Assembly (NCBI GenBank): GCA_018663815.1
Contig: JABJPQ010000452.1
Span: 1-10,154 of the forward strand
Length of the DNA: 10,154 nucleotides
Origin: Halobacteriovoraceae bacterium
Lineage (GTDB): Bacteria > Bdellovibrionota > Bacteriovoracia > Bacteriovoracales > Bacteriovoracaceae
Reading direction: 5' to 3'
Made by a program: the position numbers and the translations under genes. Shown piece by piece: positions 1 through 5,024 of this stretch (positions are counted from its first letter, which is position 1; the number at the start of each line of letters is the position of its first letter). The notes below the pieces were generated by a model, which had not been told where the DNA came from, ran no database searches, and was given only the letters and a program-made list of their open reading frames with translations.

Positions 1-278
1 AGTAATAAAGTTACAGGAAAATTAGTTATTTGATCTATTACATGCTTAATTTTTGTTCCATTTTGAGGTTTGTTTTCACCTGACCCCGTATCAAACATAA
101 TAGCTTTATTATCACCAACAATAAGATAGCTAACGTTCCCTTGGGAACTTTTCGGTTCTTCAATGATATAAGTATTTTTAAAGTGTTCAATTTTAAACCA
201 ATCAGAGACGACTGCTGCATGAGAAATAGTACTGAATAAAACGAAAATGCTTATTAATGCTCTGCTCAAATTGATCAT
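1..278 (-). CDS. Metallo-beta-lactamase-fold hydrolase, exported, N-terminal part only
   Basis: An open frame starts at ATG 278 and runs off the left edge without a stop, giving 92 codons. The first ~22 residues are a signal peptide (MINLSRALISIFVLFSTISHA, then AVVSD), with a hydrophobic core and an Ala-x-Ala-like end, so the protein is probably exported to the periplasm. The mature part has the typical opening of the metallo-beta-lactamase fold: a strand with NTYIIEE, then GNVSYLIVGDNKAIMFDTGSG, and later NFPVTLLL, which in this family leads directly into the HxHxDH zinc motif. That motif would lie just outside the window, so the metal site and substrate cannot be judged. TAGGG lies about 6 bases before the ATG as a weak ribosome site. 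The fold is fairly sure. Whether it is a true beta-lactamase or another hydrolase (esterase, lactonase, thioesterase) is open. Confidence 0.8.
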   Translation of the reverse strand, partial: MINLSRALISIFVLFSTISHAAVVSDWFKIEHFKNTYIIEEPKSSQGNVSYLIVGDNKAIMFDTGSGENKPQNGTKIKHVIDQITNFPVTLL

Positions 279-344
279 TTTAAACCCTATATAAACGATT
301 AACTTTTCATCTATAAATTGATTAGTAAAAAAGAGTCTCTCATA

Positions 345-372
345 AAAAATTTCACAAGTTAACTACAACTTG
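345..372 (-). terminator. Possible rho-independent terminator behind the tumE-tumA pair
   Basis: On the minus strand, CAAGTT and AACTTG form a 6-bp stem with a 6-base loop (355-372). About five bases later comes a run of six T (345-350). It lies roughly 140 bases downstream of the tumA stop and before the metallo-beta-lactamase-like gene in the same direction, where a terminator would be expected. The stem is AT-rich and short, so it is weak. The overlapping GTTAAC repeats could instead be a binding site for the downstream gene. Confidence 0.35.
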
Positions 373-508
373 AGTTAACATACTCACGTACATTTTATTC
401 ATAACTAGCAAGTAGCTTCGTTAATTCTTAAGCTGATTTTAGAACTATTTTAATGCGTAGTCTATCTTAATTCTTTGCGTGCATCACTTAGAGTTTTCTA
501 AATTAATC

Positions 509-880
509 CTAGGCTGCTTTCAAATCAAATTCAACTTTATCATAATCAACAACTGGCTTCTTTACAGTCCTTCCACCAATTTTTTCTTCAACAATCGAAA
601 TTGCCCCTATGTCTTCAAAGAAGGTCACGATTTTTTTTGTGTTTGAAAGGTCTTTATCAGCAAGTTTAGCTAGCTGGTAAATAGAGTGCGGCTTGTGGTT
701 TAAAATTGCCATCAAAAGAGAAAGATTTTTCACAAAGCGCTCAAAATCTTTCTTTTTTTCAAAGGATATTTCATAATGTGCATTCTTAGAAGTTTTACCT
801 TTTTTAATATCTTTCGCCATTTTCTTAAAATCGGAAAACATATCCTCAGTCGATTTCATAGAGATTATTAATTTTTTCAT
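509..880 (-). CDS. tumA: TumA-type antitoxin, MarR-like winged-helix DNA-binding protein
   Basis: This 123-residue protein matches the winged-helix family (HVO_A0114-like) that is regularly encoded beside TumE toxins. The N-terminal ~45 residues are charged and helical (KKMAKDIKKGKTSK), followed by the strand HYEISFE. Residues ~50-94 form the helix-turn-helix: FVKNLSLLMAIL, then SIYQLAKLADKDLSNTKKIV with FFEDIGAI as the recognition region. Residues ~95-111 (VEEKIGGRTVKKPVVDY) fit the wing. Expected roles are neutralising the toxin and repressing the operon. It starts at ATG 880, overlapping the upstream toxin stop in an ATGA junction, and has an AGGAG ribosome site about 8 bases upstream inside the toxin gene, so the two are translationally coupled. 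Toxin-first order is seen here. Function comes from family membership and context, not from a test. Confidence 0.8.
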   Translation of the reverse strand: MKKLIISMKSTEDMFSDFKKMAKDIKKGKTSKNAHYEISFEKKKDFERFVKNLSLLMAILNHKPHSIYQLAKLADKDLSNTKKIVTFFEDIGAISIVEEKIGGRTVKKPVVDYDKVEFDLKAA

Positions 881-1167
881 AAAGAGACTCCTAAGTGGAC
901 TTTTACCAATGAGTAAAAATCCTCTGCTAATTGTTCAATTCCTTTGTATTCATAATCAAATTCCTCATCATCAATATGATAGTGATGACCTTTTGGAGTG
1001 TGATTATCCATCGAAACCTTTTTCTTTAACTTTATATTAACCACGATCAGGCCATACTTAATTCCATCTGGATATTTTTTTGTTTTAGTAACCTCCCAAA
1101 GCTTCATCTCTAAGATCGTTGCATCACTTAATATTCGCTTTTGATGGAGTTTTAATTCAGCGTTCAC
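877..1167 (-). CDS. tumE: TumE-family toxin (DUF6516-like)
   Basis: The 96-residue product matches the TumE / DUF6516 toxin family from start to end. It opens with MNAELKLHQK and ILSDATILEMKLWEV, where the family has a charged N-terminus followed by an (I/V)EM(V/K)(I/L)W strand. A central strand pair (GIKYGLIVVNIKL) follows. The family signature DN...KG.HHYH then appears at residues 54-64, followed by DDEEFDYEY and a terminal helix (GIEQLAEDFYSLVKVHL). The start is GTG at 1167; the next in-frame Met is 21 residues later and would remove conserved sequence, so GTG is preferred although no clear Shine-Dalgarno site precedes it. The toxin is expected to act in the cytosol and to be held in check by the adjacent antitoxin. 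The molecular target is not evident from sequence. Confidence 0.8.
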   Translation of the reverse strand: MNAELKLHQKRILSDATILEMKLWEVTKTKKYPDGIKYGLIVVNIKLKKKVSMDNHTPKGHHYHIDDEEFDYEYKGIEQLAEDFYSLVKVHLGVSL

Positions 1168-1175
1168 TTTATACT

Positions 1176-1212
1176 TATATCACACATAGGGGTATATCAC
1201 ACCCCCCTATAC
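1176..1212 (-). promoter_or_regulatory. Candidate operator upstream of tumE: direct plus inverted repeats
   Basis: The plus-strand 10-mer TATATCACAC occurs twice, at 1176-1185 and 1193-1202, 17 bases apart, so on similar faces of the helix. Interleaved with it is an inverted repeat: ATAGGGG at 1186-1192 and CCCCTAT at 1204-1210, with 11 bases between. The cluster ends 8 bases before the tumE start codon, where an autorepressor such as the TumA winged-helix protein would bind. The repeats are seen directly; the binding role is inferred. I could not place a convincing -35/-10 pair, although TATAAG-like sequence lies in the proximal repeat. Confidence 0.45.
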
Positions 1213-1600
1213 TGGGGAATTTTAATAGCTTTAGATCTTGAATACTTACGCTGGCACTTTTGATATTTAAAATACTCTTGTCTTCTTAAAACCTTAATCT
1301 TAATGTGATTGTCTCTAACGTCCTTTTAAAAACTCTCCCTGCAAAACTCTCCTTTACTTGTTTTGTTGCCAAAACTGCCATTCCCTAAAATTTTTCACAA
1401 AACTTGTCCATTACTTTACTCATCAGAATCTTTAGGAGTACTACAACTAACTGCTTGATTATTTAAATATACGAAATTTCAATGCATTAGAGATAATCAT
1501 TCAACGTTTATGGTAGTTACTTCACCACCCCATAAGGGGCGTAATTAGATCTTCAAGGGATTGATGTGCCGCACCTGTCACAACACTTTATTACAACACG
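1213..1600. other. Intergenic region between divergent toxin-antitoxin modules, no gene seen
   Basis: Most of the 469-base gap between the tumE start and the higB start shows no coding frame that I recognise. A small perfect hairpin, CCCC-ATAA-GGGG, lies at 1528-1539 but no T-run follows on either strand. ACAACAC is repeated at 1580-1586 and 1593-1599, 13 bases apart, just upstream of the higB promoter. TTAGATCTT occurs near 1231 and 1545. None of these can be given a function. Confidence 0.5.
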
Positions 1601-1601
1601 A

Positions 1602-1630
1602 TTGACTGGATTACGGTAATGTAGTAATAT
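1602..1630 (+). promoter_or_regulatory. Sigma70-like promoter for higB-higA
   Basis: TTGACT (1602-1607; five of six consensus bases) and TAATAT (1625-1630; four of six) are separated by exactly 17 bases. The start of transcription would fall about 7 bases after the -10 box, at or next to the A of the higB ATG at 1637. That predicts a leaderless or nearly leaderless toxin message, and no Shine-Dalgarno sequence precedes the ATG, in agreement with this. Confidence 0.6.
1610..1620 (+). promoter_or_regulatory. Candidate HigA operator: perfect palindrome in the promoter spacer
   Basis: ATTAC-G-GTAAT is a perfect 5-bp-arm palindrome lying between the -35 and -10 boxes, the ideal place for a repressor to block RNA polymerase. 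The 10-mer TACGGTAATG (1612-1621) returns exactly at 1649-1658 inside the first codons of higB, 37 bases downstream, and could be a second half-site. HigA proteins are known autorepressors; binding here is an inference. Confidence 0.5.
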
Positions 1631-1636
1631 GTATAT

Positions 1637-1939
1637 ATGATTGAGTCCTACGGTAATGCTGAAGCGCAAAGAATTTTTGAAGATGGAAAAACAAAAAAGC
1701 TTCCAAAAGAACTACTAAAGAGGGCACTACAATTGCTAGATATCATGGAGAATATTGAGTCATTAAATGATTTAAAAATAAAAGCATTCCCCCCTGACAT
1801 CCGTCTACACTCTCTGAAAGGTGAGCACAAAGGACGATATGCAATTGATATTAACAAAGTGGCCGGATGGAGAATAACCTTTGAGTTTAATGATGGTAAA
1901 TTTATTCGTGTCGTAGTTGAAAATTATCACAAAGGATAA
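1637..1939 (+). CDS. higB: HigB-type toxin, RelE/ParE superfamily mRNA interferase
   Basis: The 100-residue protein is collinear with HigB toxins. It has MIESYGNAEAQRIFEDGK at the N-terminus, helices that include LPKELLKRALQLLDIMENI, and the sheet with LHSLKGEHKGRYAIDI (57-72) and GWRITFEF (77-84). It ends in VVVENYH, matching the (E/D)(D/N)YH end of the family. Proteins of this group cleave mRNA on the ribosome; the conserved basic and aromatic positions K61, R67, W78, R79, Y97 and H98 are all present. ATG 1637 is chosen because the family alignment begins at MI.S and no other in-frame Met occurs before residue 36. Only two bases separate it from the antitoxin gene. It is on the plus strand, divergent from the tumE-tumA pair. 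Family assignment is firm; activity is inferred. Confidence 0.92.
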   Translation: MIESYGNAEAQRIFEDGKTKKLPKELLKRALQLLDIMENIESLNDLKIKAFPPDIRLHSLKGEHKGRYAIDINKVAGWRITFEFNDGKFIRVVVENYHKG

Positions 1940-1941
1940 GT

Positions 1942-2259
1942 ATGAAAACAATTAAAAGAAAAAAGATTAATCGAAGACCGTCTGCTCCAGGTCAAATTTT
2001 GAAAGATATTTTTCTAGATGGAAACGGCATTACGCAGTCAAGTTTTGCTGAAGATCTATCTAAGCTAACTAAAAACAAAGTGAAAGCTTCAACAATGAAA
2101 ACAAAACTGAGCGAAGTGATCAAAGAAAAAAGGTCTATGAGTGCTGATTTTGCAATTCTTATTTCAAAATTACTTGGTACCAATCCAAAAATGTGGATGA
2201 ATCTACAAACATCTCTTGATCTATGGGTTGCTGAAAAAGAATTTGAACAGGCGTCTTAA
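1942..2259 (+). CDS. higA: HigA-type antitoxin, XRE-family helix-turn-helix protein
   Basis: The 105-residue protein has the HigA hallmarks. A basic N-terminal tail leads into RRPSAPGQILKDIFLDGNGI (11-30), the helix-turn-helix begins at ITQSSFAEDLS, and the family C-terminal signature is complete: SADFAILISKLLGTNPKMWMNLQTSLDLWVAEK in two pieces (67-87, 88-99). It should bind and inhibit HigB and repress the shared promoter. Between the first and second HTH helices there are about seven more residues (KLTKNKVKASTM) than in common HigA proteins, so the turn is longer than usual; this may alter operator choice. AAGGA (1932-1936), inside the end of higB, is the ribosome site five bases before ATG 1942. 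No further gene follows in this direction. Confidence 0.9.
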   Translation: MKTIKRKKINRRPSAPGQILKDIFLDGNGITQSSFAEDLSKLTKNKVKASTMKTKLSEVIKEKRSMSADFAILISKLLGTNPKMWMNLQTSLDLWVAEKEFEQAS

Positions 2260-2273
2260 CCCATGGCCAGGTC

Positions 2274-2328
2274 CTTATTAATCTGTGGCTCCAATTATAC
2301 GTGGGCAAACTTGCCTGTAATTAATAAG
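2274..2328 (+). terminator. Large hairpin after higA, possible transcription end
   Basis: CTTATTAAT (2274-2282) and ATTAATAAG (2320-2328) are perfect 9-bp complementary arms. Inside the loop a second short hairpin GGCAA-AC-TTGCC is seen. T-rich sequence (ATTTTCTTTT) follows at 2331. It begins 14 bases after the higA stop, so it may end the higBA transcript. The arms are AT-rich and the loop is long, so it is not a classic intrinsic terminator; a remnant recombination site is an alternative. Confidence 0.35.
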
Positions 2329-2397
2329 TCATTTTCTTTTCAAAAGACTAAAGCTCTACTCGTGTACCTTTTAATTTTGCCAAATATGAAAAAAAAT

Positions 2398-2451
2398 AAT
2401 TGTTAGCGCTCCTTCTCTGACACGAGTGAGCACCGTTGAAGCTTAACAATT
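2398..2451. repeat. Imperfect inverted repeat, 54 bases, unknown role
   Basis: AATTGTTA (2398-2405) pairs perfectly with TAACAATT (2444-2451). The stem can go on with GC/GC if one base on the right arm is bulged out, and an inner GCTC/GAGC pair (2408-2411 with 2428-2431) is also present. It lies in a gene-free stretch between higA and a gene remnant. The box order (GTTAGCG ... GCTTAAC) is the reverse of an integron attC site, so I do not call it one. No open frame crosses it convincingly. Confidence 0.4.
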
Positions 2452-2522
2452 AGATCTATAGTGACGTTCTCATATCGCCGTTCACAGCCTTGCGCTAGAG
2501 ACTTCTGACCTTCGCACTTTAA

Positions 2523-2732
2523 ACTCTAGAAATAATTGAAATTATACTTGCAATAATTTTTTCAGTAAAAATTGGATCAAATGGAGCTAATGTTTTATCT
2601 ACCATAGTAAAAAAAGAGGCTTTCATTAAAATTTCGATTGGACTTGGATCTCTTGAGAGTTACACTCGAAAACTAACACATAGTAAAGTAAGTAACATGA
2701 AAAGACAGCTCCACCTTATGGATAAGAAATAA
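2523..2732 (+). pseudogene. Possible 3' remnant of an unknown gene
   Basis: A plus-strand frame is open for 69 codons from just after TAA (2520-2522) to TAA at 2730-2732. There is no ATG until codon 59, so it has no believable start of its own. The translation is protein-like: a hydrophobic start (EIILAIIFSVKIGSNGANVL), then STIVKKEAFIKISIGLGSLE and a basic tail (MKRQLHLMDKK). It looks like the last part of a larger gene whose front is gone. I do not recognise the family. It overlaps the end of the protease gene on the other strand by 17 bases. A chance open frame in AT-rich DNA remains possible. Confidence 0.3.
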
Positions 2733-3558
2733 TTAACCCCTGATCAGTCAACTGCCTTAAAGTTGACTTTCCTTCAGAAATGGAAATCTTATCATTCTTA
2801 AAATATGGAAAATCAAACTCTTCATCCATAATATCTGAAATTGCTGTAAAAAGAGATGTTTCACCATTTTCCCCGATACATGAGGAAGAACTTACTCCTA
2901 TAACAAACCTTAAATCACTATTCAAAACGGGGGCACCACTATGACCGGGCAAAATATTCATACAGCTTGCGTAACACGGATACGGATTCATCTGAAAGCC
3001 ACTCTCTTTATAATCAATCACCCTGCCTTCAACTTGGTGTAAGCATAAGTCGATCTCCTTTTCTAGGAAGTTAAAACTAGAGTATTTATTTGAGTAACCA
3101 ATCGCCTGAACCCTCTCCCCACTTTTAACAGAATTCAATATTGGGATTCGACACACTCCCTGAGAGTTTTGATTCTCTTGTATGCTATTAAAACTGAAAA
3201 GAAATGCAATATCATAGTTTTGAGGCATTATGACATATTCGACTAAATGCTTCCTTTCAGTAACTACACCTGAAGTAGTCACTACAGGCTCTAAAATCCC
3301 TACTGCCATTTTCTTAAATTCATATGTTTTTTGTTTGTCTCTGTGAATTGGCAATTTCTTTTTTTCATTATTTATATCAATAAAATAGGAAAAGATATGT
3401 GCTGCTGTAATAAAAAAACCATCTGCAATTCTAAAGCAAGTTCCAATTAAATTTGTAAGATTACCATTTTGACCTACATTAAAGACAGGAAAGATCACAT
3501 TATGATAATTACAAATAGTTTCAGCTGAAATTCGGTCCTCACCAATCAGTAATCTCAT
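2716..3558 (-). CDS. Trypsin-like serine protease, cytosolic
   Basis: The 280-residue protein has the chymotrypsin/trypsin-like fold with a full catalytic triad: His54 in GFFITAAHIF, Asp116 in NYDIAFLF, and Ser207 in LPGHSGAPVLNSD, which has the GxSGxP form. GTCFRIADG before the His and FVIGVSSSS after the Ser are the expected flanking strands. There is no signal peptide or membrane segment, unlike the periplasmic DegP/HtrA relatives, and no PDZ domain; the C-terminal ~35 residues (DFPYFKNDKIS onward) are unmatched. A soluble cytosolic trypsin-like protease alone in an accessory region recalls proteases used as effectors or sensors in defence systems, but no partner with a STAND or CARD-like domain is visible here. 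ATG 3558 is preceded by AGGGGAATGACAG, a possible ribosome site. The gene stands alone, separated by 224 bases from the upstream gene. Confidence 0.75.
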   Translation of the reverse strand: MRLLIGEDRISAETICNYHNVIFPVFNVGQNGNLTNLIGTCFRIADGFFITAAHIFSYFIDINNEKKKLPIHRDKQKTYEFKKMAVGILEPVVTTSGVVTERKHLVEYVIMPQNYDIAFLFSFNSIQENQNSQGVCRIPILNSVKSGERVQAIGYSNKYSSFNFLEKEIDLCLHQVEGRVIDYKESGFQMNPYPCYASCMNILPGHSGAPVLNSDLRFVIGVSSSSCIGENGETSLFTAISDIMDEEFDFPYFKNDKISISEGKSTLRQLTDQGLIISYP

Positions 3559-3782
3559 CTGTCATTCCCCTATGCCCAGCTCATTCTCCCAAAATGTTGT
3601 CCCCAGGTGCGCATGGGTTCGTAATGGTGGAGGTGGAAGAGTGCCCTCTAACCTATTATTATCTTGGATTTCTATCTACCAGGGCTGTCATAAGGGTGTC
3701 ACTTCAAAAAATAAATTGCACTAAACCAGGTTATAAGGTGGGAACTTATGGGAAATAAAACGATCAGTTCTTTAATATCAAA

Positions 3783-4631
3783 TTACTTCATCTGAGCATG
3801 GTTTCCACTGAGAAACAACTTTCCTGCAATTTGAGCATTTTTCAAACTTTGCAGAGATACTTCAGTTTTAGAAGGTTTAGATAGATCAACTTGACCACTT
3901 CGGGAATACATAGCATATGGCTTGTATCGTTTATCTTTGATTGCTTTGTATGAATTAGTAATACTACCCATTTTGCTTGGTGAGTATTCAGTCATGATAA
4001 ACGGTAAAACAAATTCAAAATATTTATTAGCTCCTTGAAGGTTGTCAGGGCTCATACTAACAATATCTGCTATTATATTTTTCTTTTCTTGGTGCTTAGT
4101 TGACTTGGATGCTGATAGTTCATGTAAAACGTATGCAGTGGTACTTGTGGCATATTCAACAAGACAACTCAAAAGAATATTATCAATTTGTAGTGCTGCT
4201 TTGACAGTTAAATAATCTACAATCTCTACTGTTCGAACTATTTTCCATAGATTATCTAGACCTAGAAAACATACATCATACTGTTTGTAGCAAATAGGAT
4301 GAGAATCAAACGCAAAACTTTCAAGTTGTTTACAGGGCTTTATTCTTTTTTTATTAACAAATATCATTTCCTGTAAACATAAAAGCGTATTTGATATCCA
4401 ACTTTTCAACTTTTTGTCAGAATTATTTTTATTTTCCAACTTGGAGAATTCAGAACAATATTTTTTGCCATAGCCAAGTAAATAATCGTATTTTGTTTTG
4501 CTACATTGAACTTCTTTCTCTTTCTTTTCATAAAAAAGGCATGACTCTTTACTTGGTGTTGCTTTCGAAAAAGCCGAAAAAGAAATTGTTAAACATATCA
4601 ATATTATAATTCTATTTTCTGCAAATTTCAT
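3783..4631 (-). CDS. Exported cysteine-rich protein of unknown function
   Basis: The 282-residue protein begins with a clear signal peptide (MKFAENRIIILICLTISFSA, cleavage likely after AFS or SKA). The mature N-terminal half holds eight cysteines (31, 43, 59, 85, 100, 114, 121, 156), suggesting disulfides and a location outside the cytoplasm. The spacing follows a recognisable repeated style: DYLLGYGKKYC, then SWISNTLLCLQ, then KPCKQLESFAFDSHPICY. I have the impression of a scattered family with this pattern but cannot name it or its role. Residues ~160-282 lack cysteine. AAGGAG lies five bases before ATG 4631, a strong ribosome site. The gene starts 23 bases after the GFA gene, so it is probably the last member of the long minus-strand transcription unit. 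It has no visible relation to the enzymes before it. Confidence 0.7.
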   Translation of the reverse strand: MKFAENRIIILICLTISFSAFSKATPSKESCLFYEKKEKEVQCSKTKYDYLLGYGKKYCSEFSKLENKNNSDKKLKSWISNTLLCLQEMIFVNKKRIKPCKQLESFAFDSHPICYKQYDVCFLGLDNLWKIVRTVEIVDYLTVKAALQIDNILLSCLVEYATSTTAYVLHELSASKSTKHQEKKNIIADIVSMSPDNLQGANKYFEFVLPFIMTEYSPSKMGSITNSYKAIKDKRYKPYAMYSRSGQVDLSKPSKTEVSLQSLKNAQIAGKLFLSGNHAQMK

Positions 4632-4654
4632 ATATCTCCTTCAGTCTCAAAAAT

Positions 4655-5020
4655 CTAAATCAACTCTTGAGAAGCCCCATCTCCGACACCGACTTCTTTG
4701 AAGTCAAAAGGGTTTACCCCCTCAATACAGGCTATATTAAAGCCAAACTGAGTTGGATTACTTCTTCTTTGATGATGCGTATAAATGCCACAGGTTTTAC
4801 AAAAATAATGTTTAGCTGTCTTTGTATTCCACTGATAAAGGCTAAGATTATCTTCACCCTTTACGATTGTTAACTTTTCAATTGGAACACTAGCAATTAT
4901 TGAGCCCTTTCTGCGACAAAGTGAACAATTGCATCTTCTTATATTTTCTAGGCCATTATCAAGTTCAACTTCAAACTCCACTGCTTCACAATGGCATTTA
5001 CCTTTTTTTATTTCGCTCAT
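4655..5020 (-). CDS. GFA-family (CENP-V/GFA domain) zinc protein
   Basis: At 121 residues this is a complete GFA-domain protein. All zinc-binding cysteines of the family are present: C9 and C11 (GKCHC), C30, C32 and C35 (RCNCSLCRRKG), and C74 and C77 (YFCKTCGIYTHHQ). The typical middle part with VPIEKLTIVKGEDNLSLYQW is also conserved. The founding member was described as a glutathione-dependent formaldehyde-activating enzyme; that reaction is doubtful for many relatives, so a formaldehyde role should not be assumed here. The protein is likely cytosolic. ATG 5020 has AAGGA upstream, which lies in the last codons of the TIR gene; only four bases separate the two genes, indicating coupled translation. 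Confidence 0.88.
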   Translation of the reverse strand: MSEIKKGKCHCEAVEFEVELDNGLENIRRCNCSLCRRKGSIIASVPIEKLTIVKGEDNLSLYQWNTKTAKHYFCKTCGIYTHHQRRSNPTQFGFNIACIEGVNPFDFKEVGVGDGASQELI

Positions 5021-5024
5021 AACT

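Noticed and set aside
38..220. 60-residue minus-strand ORF
   Set aside because: It is an out-of-frame shadow of the metallo-beta-lactamase-like gene, which starts at 278 and has signal-peptide and fold motifs.
1528..1539. CCCC-ATAA-GGGG hairpin as a terminator
   Set aside because: The stem is only four base pairs and no T-run follows on either strand.
1648..1857. Minus-strand ORF across higB, and the other opposite-strand ORFs over recognised genes
   Set aside because: They are shadows of well-supported coding frames and show no family motifs or ribosome sites.
2398..2451. Integron attC site and gene-cassette array
   Set aside because: The small single-function genes recall cassettes, but the GTTRRRY/RYYYAAC-like boxes here are in the wrong order and degenerate, most genes overlap instead of being separated by recombination sites, and no integrase is present.
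3611..3640. tRNA-like sequence (GGGTTCG, TGGTGGAGGTGG)
   Set aside because: Only a T-loop-like heptamer is present; no acceptor, D or anticodon stems can be formed around it.
3733..3749. Terminator after the exported Cys-rich gene
   Set aside because: ATAAG/CTTAT gives only a five-base-pair stem with a seven-base loop and no T-run directly after it on the minus strand.
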